A stretch of 11,273 nt of DNA from CALXXL01 sp964512385 (GTDB taxonomy: Bacteria; Verrucomicrobiota; Lentisphaeria; Victivallales; Victivallaceae). The notes below the pieces were generated by a model. The model saw only the letters and a list, made by a program, of their open reading frames with translations. It searched no databases and had not been told where the DNA came from. Both the position numbers and the translations under genes were made by a program. The stretch spans positions 1 to 11,273 of the forward strand of contig CAZEHZ010000073.1 of NCBI GenBank assembly GCA_964512385.1, given 5' to 3'. This document shows, in pieces, positions 6,905 to 11,273 of this stretch. Position 1 is the stretch's first letter; each line of letters starts with the position of its first letter.

Positions 6905-7825
6905 TTAAAAGCTGAATCCTACATCCGCAATGTCGGTACGATTGCAGAATATCATGGCCAACCGGTCAATACCTAAAGCACTGCCGCTGCACTCCGGCAA
7001 CCCTTGCTCCAGGGCGGCATAAAACAGTTCCGGCTTTGGGTAGCGGTTCATATTTTGCACGGCTCGAAATTTGGCGGCGGCGGCAAACCGGGATTTTTGT
7101 TCGGCGGCATCGGTCAATTCGCCAAAAGCATTGGCCAGTTCCAGCCCGGAAATATAGAGTTCCCAACGTTCGGAAAATTGCGGATTGTCAGCTTTTTTGC
7201 GGGCTAATGCGGCCCGATCCGCCGGATAGTCGGTTAAATAGGTTAAATGCCCGTTGCCGAGGTTTGGTTCAATATCCACCACCATAACCTCATCAAAAAT
7301 ATCCTGCTCCTGTGCTGTTATCATGGTACAACGGCCATATTTGGCGAACGCCTGTTCCACGGTAATAACTTGAGCGGCTTCCGGCGCTAAATTGATGGAT
7401 TTACCGCTGTATTGCAGTTCAAACGAGCCGTTTAACAATAAGGCGGCCTCGGCAATCAAATCGGTGGTTGATGTTCTTAATTCATTATAATTAAATGACT
7501 TAACATAATATTCCAGCATGGTGAATTCGGTACGGTGCTTCCGGCCGTGCTCATCGGCTCGCCAGCAGGGGCCGATTTGGTAGATGCGTTCATATCCGGC
7601 GGCCAGCAGTGCCTTCATTTCCAGTTCCGGACTGGGGCGTAGAAAACCGTTTGCGGCCGGAATCGTTTCGATATACTCCTCCTGTGCCGGCGACGGTATT
7701 AAACTTGGCGTGGTAACTTCTAAAAAGCCACGCTGAAAAAAAGACCGGCGCAACGCACTTAAGAGCAACGCCCGTTTTTCAAAAAACGGACGGCATTCCT
7801 GTAAATGCTGTAACGCCGGATTCAT
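6905..7825 (-). CDS. epmA: EF-P--(R)-beta-lysine ligase EpmA (PoxA/GenX)
   Basis: A LysRS paralogue that lacks the tRNA anticodon-binding domain; it activates (R)-beta-lysine with ATP and joins it to the conserved loop lysine of EF-P. At 306 residues it is only a class II catalytic core, close to the roughly 325 residues of E. coli EpmA. Motif 2 spans about 87-107 (CWRADEHGRKH, then EFTMLEYY). The lysyl-enzyme segment ELYISGLELANAFGELTD is at 222-239. Motif 3 is GSALGIDRLAMIF (281-293). SPELEMK (65-71) matches the region just before motif 2. It follows efp by 23 nt on the same strand, and efp is its substrate, which makes the assignment firm. No clear Shine-Dalgarno precedes its ATG. EpmB (lysine 2,3-aminomutase), needed to make beta-lysine, is not in this window. 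A short LysRS-like ligase with another target is the alternative. Confidence 0.93.
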   Translation of the reverse strand: MNPALQHLQECRPFFEKRALLLSALRRSFFQRGFLEVTTPSLIPSPAQEEYIETIPAANGFLRPSPELEMKALLAAGYERIYQIGPCWRADEHGRKHRTEFTMLEYYVKSFNYNELRTSTTDLIAEAALLLNGSFELQYSGKSINLAPEAAQVITVEQAFAKYGRCTMITAQEQDIFDEVMVVDIEPNLGNGHLTYLTDYPADRAALARKKADNPQFSERWELYISGLELANAFGELTDAAEQKSRFAAAAKFRAVQNMNRYPKPELFYAALEQGLPECSGSALGIDRLAMIFCNRTDIADVGFSF

Positions 7826-7848
7826 AACAATAATTGCCGGTAAAACAA

Positions 7849-8418
7849 TTACTGAGCTTTGCTTACACGTTCGGCATATTCGCCGGTACGGGTATCAATC
7901 TTTACGGTGTCGCCGATATTGATGAACAGCGGAACCTGAATTTCGTAACCGTTATCCACCTTGGCCGGCTTCAAAACGTTGGTGGCGGTGTCGCCACGGG
8001 CGCCCGGTTCGGTTTCTGTAATCACCTTTTCAATAAAGGTCGGCAGCGTGATTTCAATCGGCTGGCCGTTAAACAGCAGGAAATGGCACGGGTCATTTTC
8101 CAGCAGAAAATAGGTGTTACGGCCTAAAAATTCGGCATTTACATGAATTTCTTCATAAGTTTCGGCGTTAGAGAATACATAGTTGTGGCCGTCGCAATAG
8201 CTGTAGAAGGTGTCGAGTTCTTCCAAGTCCGGGCGTTCAATTTTATCGGTGGGGCGGTAGGTTTTTTCCATACCGATGCCGGTAATCATATTTTTCATGC
8301 GACAACGGTATAAGGCGGTGCCTTTACCGGGTTTGCAGAATTCAAATTCAGTAATAACCCACGGCGCACCGTCAATCTGAATTTTGAGGCCTTTTCTTAA
8401 ATCGGAAGCACTGAACAT
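7849..8418 (-). CDS. efp: Translation elongation factor P
   Basis: Cytoplasmic factor of 189 residues that binds between the ribosomal P and E sites and promotes peptide bond formation at polyproline stalls. It has the family's three beta-barrel domains: KOW-like at about 3-62, a central OB domain at about 68-125 and a C-terminal OB domain at about 130-186 ending GDTVKIDTRTGEYAERV. The loop CKPGKGTALYR (28-38) carries K32, the position aligned with E. coli K34 that receives beta-lysine. The neighbouring epmA supports that modification rather than rhamnosylation of an arginine or use of an unmodified proline-loop type. The start is fixed by AAGGAG 8 nt upstream, separated from the ATG by eight T. 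It is the first gene of the efp-epmA-flippase unit and is divergent from the U32 gene. Confidence 0.98.
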   Translation of the reverse strand: MFSASDLRKGLKIQIDGAPWVITEFEFCKPGKGTALYRCRMKNMITGIGMEKTYRPTDKIERPDLEELDTFYSYCDGHNYVFSNAETYEEIHVNAEFLGRNTYFLLENDPCHFLLFNGQPIEITLPTFIEKVITETEPGARGDTATNVLKPAKVDNGYEIQVPLFINIGDTVKIDTRTGEYAERVSKAQ

Positions 8419-8426
8419 AAAAAAAA

Positions 8427-8432
8427 CTCCTT
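8427..8432 (-). promoter_or_regulatory. Shine-Dalgarno site of efp
   Basis: AAGGAG on the minus strand, then eight T, then the ATG at 8418. It is a strong site and fixes the efp start. Confidence 0.85.
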
Positions 8433-8461
8433 AATCTTTGTTAATAAACTATTATCCTATT

Positions 8462-8490
8462 AATATAACACCATATAACTTAAAAAGCAA
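8462..8490 (-). promoter_or_regulatory. Probable efp operon promoter
   Basis: On the minus strand TTGCTT (8490-8485), a 17-nt spacer and TATATT (8467-8462) form a plausible sigma70 promoter. The predicted start near 8455 gives a leader of about 37 nt that includes the efp Shine-Dalgarno. The -35 box is weak (three of six). Confidence 0.45.
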
Positions 8491-8515
8491 GTTCGGCGTT
8501 TGCAAAAAGCTGAAC
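8491..8515. repeat. Imperfect palindrome between the divergent efp and U32 promoters
   Basis: GTTCGGC (8491-8497) and GCTGAAC (8509-8515) pair over seven positions with one G-T mismatch, around an 11-nt centre containing TTTGCAAA. It abuts the putative efp -35 box and covers the putative U32 -35 box, a typical place for a shared operator. No regulator can be named. Confidence 0.4.
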
Positions 8516-8528
8516 GTAATGATATCTT
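8500..8528 (+). promoter_or_regulatory. Possible promoter of the U32 gene
   Basis: TTGCAA (8500-8505), a 17-nt spacer and TATCTT (8523-8528) are the best-spaced boxes upstream of the U32 gene. A more AT-rich TATTATATAC lies just downstream and could serve instead. The call is weak. Confidence 0.28.
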
Positions 8529-8568
8529 ATTATATACAAAATTACAGAATTACAGGAATTGAACGTTT

Positions 8569-10764
8569 ATGGAATTATTGGCACCGGCCGGCGGAATCGG
8601 CACGGCTTTGGCGGCGTTTGACGCCGGAGCTGATGCAGTTTATATGGGATTAAGCAAGTTTAATGCCAGAGAACGTACCGAAAATTTTTCGGCGGATGAT
8701 TTGTCTAAACTTTTGGCTTATGCACATAAAATCGGCCGAAAGGTGCATGTGGCACTCAACACGCTGATTAAAGAAGCCGAACTGCCGGAGGTAATGGAAA
8801 CTCTGGAGCTGTTGTCGGCCTTACGCCCGGATGCGGTGATTGTGCAGGATTTGGGCGTGGTGCGGTTACTGCGGCAGTATTACCCGGAATTGACGGTGCA
8901 TGGGTCGACTCAGATGGGTATTCATAATACGGCGGGAATCCGCATTGCCGAAAATTTGGGCTTGAGCCGGGTTATTTTAGAACGCCAGACTACGCTGGAG
9001 GAATTGAAAATTATGCGGAAAAGCACCAAAATGGAGATTGAAGTTTTTGGGCATGGCGCGTTGTGTTGTTCATTGTCCGGCGGGTGTTTTTTCTCCTCTT
9101 TTTTAGGCGGCGCCAGCGGGAACCGGGGGAAGTGCAAACAGCCGTGCCGCCGCTTCTATTCGGCTCAAACGCAGGAGGGGTATCTGTTTTCTCCCGGCGA
9201 TTTGAATATGCTGACTTTAGTGCCGGAGCTTAAAAAAATCGGCGTCGATTCGCTGAAAATTGAGGGCCGCATGAAAAAGGCCGACTATGTGCAGAGCGTG
9301 GTTTCCGCCTATCGCATGGTGTTGGATGCCCCTCAGCTTACGCCGGAAATTCTGGCCGAGGCCGCTTATCAACTGCAACGCACCGCCGGGCGTAACGCCT
9401 CTACCGGGTTTGCCGACGTAAAGAATTTTTCCCGCTTGATTGTGCCGGAACAGCCCGGTGTCTGGGGCTTTCCCATTGGTAAAATTACGGCGGTAAACCG
9501 GGAGTCCTTTACCGTAAAACTCAGCAAAAAACTGCATCGCGGCGACCGTATAAGGTTGTTGACGCAATTTGAAGAGGACGGCCCGGCGTTGATTGCCGGC
9601 AATTTGCAGGTGAACGGTAACGCCGTGAACGCCGCCAAAGCCGGAGAACTTTGTGTGATTTTTTCCAACACCGCCGAGGCGGTAAAAAATGCACAGGTTT
9701 ATAAAATCGGGGAGTGCCCGCGCGACTACTCCGCCCGTGCCGCCGCCTTGCCGTTACAGCGTATTCCATTGGATTTGAAAATTACGATTGATGCGGATAT
9801 GGCGGCGGTGGAGGTGCTGAAACCTGCCGGACTCAAGCCGTTTTATTACGGTTTAGAGTTGACGGCGGCGGAAAAACGGGGCGTAACCGCCGAGGATTTA
9901 CTGAACGTTTTCCGGCAGACTAATTCTGAAGTTTATGAGTTGGGGCAGGCCGAAATCAATATAAATGGCAATTTGTTTTTTCCGGCTTCACTGCAGAAGA
10001 GTTTCCGGCGTGATTTTTTTGCCCGTGCCGAGGCCGATTATCCGCAGTTAAATCCGGCCTCCGGTCAGGCGTTGTACAAGTTTTATCAAGAGTATAAAAG
10101 TTTGACGCCGCCGGATGAATATACGGAAGCGACCGAGTTGGTGACTGACGAAGCCCAAGTGAAAAACGCCGCCGCCCATATTGCGGTTCCGGTGGCTTTA
10201 TATCGGGCGGACAGTCGAGCGGATGAGGTGATTTTGCCGCAGTTTTGTGCGGAAAAACAGTTGGACGCTTTGCGTAAACAGTTGGATTTTGCGTATTTGG
10301 ACGGCGTGCGCCGTTATCGGGTTTGCGGACTCTACGGCTTGACATTGCTAAAGAAATATAACGATATAACGATGATTGCCGCATCGCCGTTGCCGGGGTG
10401 TAACTCAATGGCGGCCAAGATGTTGAAAGAACTGAACGTAAATGTGTTGCAGCTGTGGCCGGAGTTTGCCAAAGTGGATGCAATGGCTTTGCAGAAAGTG
10501 TCGCCGCTGCCGCTGGAACAGTTGGTGTATGGCGCCGTGGAGCTATTGCAGTCGCGGGCGTTGCTACCCGGAAACGGGCGCATTGCAGACCGGCGGAACA
10601 ATGCGTTTCAGATTATTCATGACCCGAATGATAAACTGCATAAGATTTGCACCGCCAAGGCCTTACAACTGGAGTTACTGCCCGGATGCGGTGCCGTTTA
10701 TGACCGCCGGTATGAGATGGACGGCGAAATTACCAGTTTTAACTGGAATCAGGCGTGGCTATAA
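8569..10764 (+). CDS. U32-family protein, probable RNA hydroxylase of RlhA type
   Basis: A 731-residue protein with the U32 domain in its first ~300 residues: start MELLAPAGG, AGADAVYMG (19-27), HGSTQMGIHN (111-120) and the signature EVFGHGALCCSLSGGC (158-173). The cysteines C166/C167, C173, C189 and C193 (within NRGKCKQPCR) match the likely Fe-S ligands of E. coli TrhP and RlhA. U32 proteins are often labelled peptidases, but characterised bacterial members hydroxylate RNA with prephenate: TrhP acts on tRNA uridine 34 and RlhA on 23S rRNA C2501. The long C-terminal extension resembles RlhA (about 650 residues), so RlhA-like is my preferred reading; the substrate is inferred. The start ATG has a weak AGGA 11 nt upstream and opens at the canonical N-terminus. 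It is divergent from efp, and its last 6 bp overlap the zinc-ribbon gene on the other strand. Confidence 0.88.
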   Translation: MELLAPAGGIGTALAAFDAGADAVYMGLSKFNARERTENFSADDLSKLLAYAHKIGRKVHVALNTLIKEAELPEVMETLELLSALRPDAVIVQDLGVVRLLRQYYPELTVHGSTQMGIHNTAGIRIAENLGLSRVILERQTTLEELKIMRKSTKMEIEVFGHGALCCSLSGGCFFSSFLGGASGNRGKCKQPCRRFYSAQTQEGYLFSPGDLNMLTLVPELKKIGVDSLKIEGRMKKADYVQSVVSAYRMVLDAPQLTPEILAEAAYQLQRTAGRNASTGFADVKNFSRLIVPEQPGVWGFPIGKITAVNRESFTVKLSKKLHRGDRIRLLTQFEEDGPALIAGNLQVNGNAVNAAKAGELCVIFSNTAEAVKNAQVYKIGECPRDYSARAAALPLQRIPLDLKITIDADMAAVEVLKPAGLKPFYYGLELTAAEKRGVTAEDLLNVFRQTNSEVYELGQAEININGNLFFPASLQKSFRRDFFARAEADYPQLNPASGQALYKFYQEYKSLTPPDEYTEATELVTDEAQVKNAAAHIAVPVALYRADSRADEVILPQFCAEKQLDALRKQLDFAYLDGVRRYRVCGLYGLTLLKKYNDITMIAASPLPGCNSMAAKMLKELNVNVLQLWPEFAKVDAMALQKVSPLPLEQLVYGAVELLQSRALLPGNGRIADRRNNAFQIIHDPNDKLHKICTAKALQLELLPGCGAVYDRRYEMDGEITSFNWNQAWL

Positions 10765-11145
10765 TTTGAATGAAAATTCCGCTTCAAATTTCTGATTGCA
10801 TTTCGGGCAACGCAACGGCTGGTCGATGAGCGACATATCCAGTTCAATTTTTTGCCCGCAGGAGGGGCAGTTTACCTTTACGGCATAAATCTTCCCTTTA
10901 CGGAGAATATTTTTAACGTTCGGCGCCGCCGGCATTGACTCAAAACCGCCGGGTTGGATTGGCGACTTGACGGCAACGTTGGACTTTGGCGAACTGAAGT
11001 TCATTTTCGGCGCAGAATTTTCTACCGGTTTCGGGGCAAATTTACTGCATTTAGGGCAGAAATCGGTTACTTTACTGTTCGGCGGTACGTTCTCTACCAA
11101 AGCCCCGCAGACCGGGCAGACTGATGACGGATATATGTTACTCAT
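10759..11145 (-). CDS. Small protein with two zinc ribbons, function unknown
   Basis: A 128-residue protein with two four-cysteine zinc ribbons joined by a proline- and serine-rich linker. Ribbon one has CPVCG (C10, C13) and CPKC (C30, C33); ribbon two has CPSCG (C93, C96) and CPKC (C113, C116). The second is the common CPxCGxKI...LRCPKCxxxF form that in many proteins binds nucleic acid or mediates protein contacts. The linker (about 36-85) looks disordered. There is no signal peptide or membrane segment, so it is probably cytoplasmic. The ATG is preceded by AGGGG about 10 nt upstream. Its stop overlaps the 3' end of the U32 gene tail to tail by 6 bp. I do not recognise a named family and infer no specific role. 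Confidence 0.75.
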   Translation of the reverse strand: MSNIYPSSVCPVCGALVENVPPNSKVTDFCPKCSKFAPKPVENSAPKMNFSSPKSNVAVKSPIQPGGFESMPAAPNVKNILRKGKIYAVKVNCPSCGQKIELDMSLIDQPLRCPKCNQKFEAEFSFKL

Positions 11146-11187
11146 ATTTTTAAGCCCCTGATATTAGTGTTTTTATTGCTATATGTT

Positions 11188-11218
11188 ATAATAGACTATA
11201 AATAAACAAAAAAATCAA
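11188..11218 (-). promoter_or_regulatory. Possible promoter of the zinc-ribbon gene
   Basis: On the minus strand TTGATT (11218-11213) and TATTAT (11193-11188) are separated by 19 nt, longer than ideal. TATAGT (11200-11195) is a better -10 but has no -35 at the right distance. The rest of the sequence to the window edge is AT-rich with no gene visible. Confidence 0.2.
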
Positions 11219-11273
11219 GGAATATTTGTTATTTTTATTTGCTTTTCTTCAATAATAGCGATAAGTTTTGACT

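Noticed and set aside
8519..8653. Small open frame starting just before the U32 gene
   Set aside because: It runs out of frame into the U32 gene, lacks a Shine-Dalgarno and shows no protein-like features.
9956..10483. Long minus-strand open frame of 175 codons within the U32 gene
   Set aside because: It is antisense to a clearly conserved gene, its product is low-complexity and rich in Pro, Thr, Arg and Ser, and it has no family features. It is a reading-frame shadow.

Overview
The window is a gene-dense bacterial chromosome segment with seven complete, confidently coding genes, one less certain glycoside-hydrolase-like gene and the last codons of another gene. Coding DNA is moderately GC-rich and the short intergenic gaps are strongly AT-rich. 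Clear Shine-Dalgarno sites, sigma70-like promoters, an EF-P/EpmA pair and an EF-P N-terminus of the type I remember from the PVC superphylum suggest a Gram-negative PVC bacterium. Lentisphaerota (Victivallales-like) is my best guess. The secreted carbohydrate-active protein and the CE7 esterase fit a polysaccharide degrader. The lineage call is inference, not proof.

Layout, left to right. (1) 1-1055, plus: tail of an unidentified gene, then a GT4-type glycosyltransferase 6 nt later. (2) 1121-2881, minus: a secreted glycoside-hydrolase-like protein of unknown family with its own strong promoter. (3) 3080-5598, plus: enolase, then a CE7 acetylxylan-esterase-like protein. The junction is a perfect 25-bp inverted repeat that carries a promoter -10 box and the Shine-Dalgarno site and start codon of the esterase. 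(4) 8418 down to 5606, minus: an apparent operon efp - epmA - Wzx-type flippase. (5) 8569-10764, plus: a long U32-family protein of the RlhA type, divergent from efp across a 150-bp promoter region with an imperfect palindrome. (6) 11145 down to 10759, minus: a small protein with two zinc ribbons, overlapping the U32 gene tail to tail by 6 bp.

How the genes work together. EF-P rescues ribosomes stalled at proline runs, and EpmA is the LysRS-like ligase that attaches beta-lysine to the EF-P loop lysine (K32 here). U32 proteins of this architecture hydroxylate RNA, the best known being 23S rRNA C2501 at the peptidyl transferase centre. The efp/U32 divergent pair may therefore both tune the same ribosomal site. 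The glycosyltransferase and flippase belong to surface polysaccharide synthesis, and the GH-like protein and CE7 esterase to glycan breakdown. Enolase is housekeeping. I saw no mobile element, CRISPR array, tRNA or rRNA, and no gene-free stretch over 300 bp.
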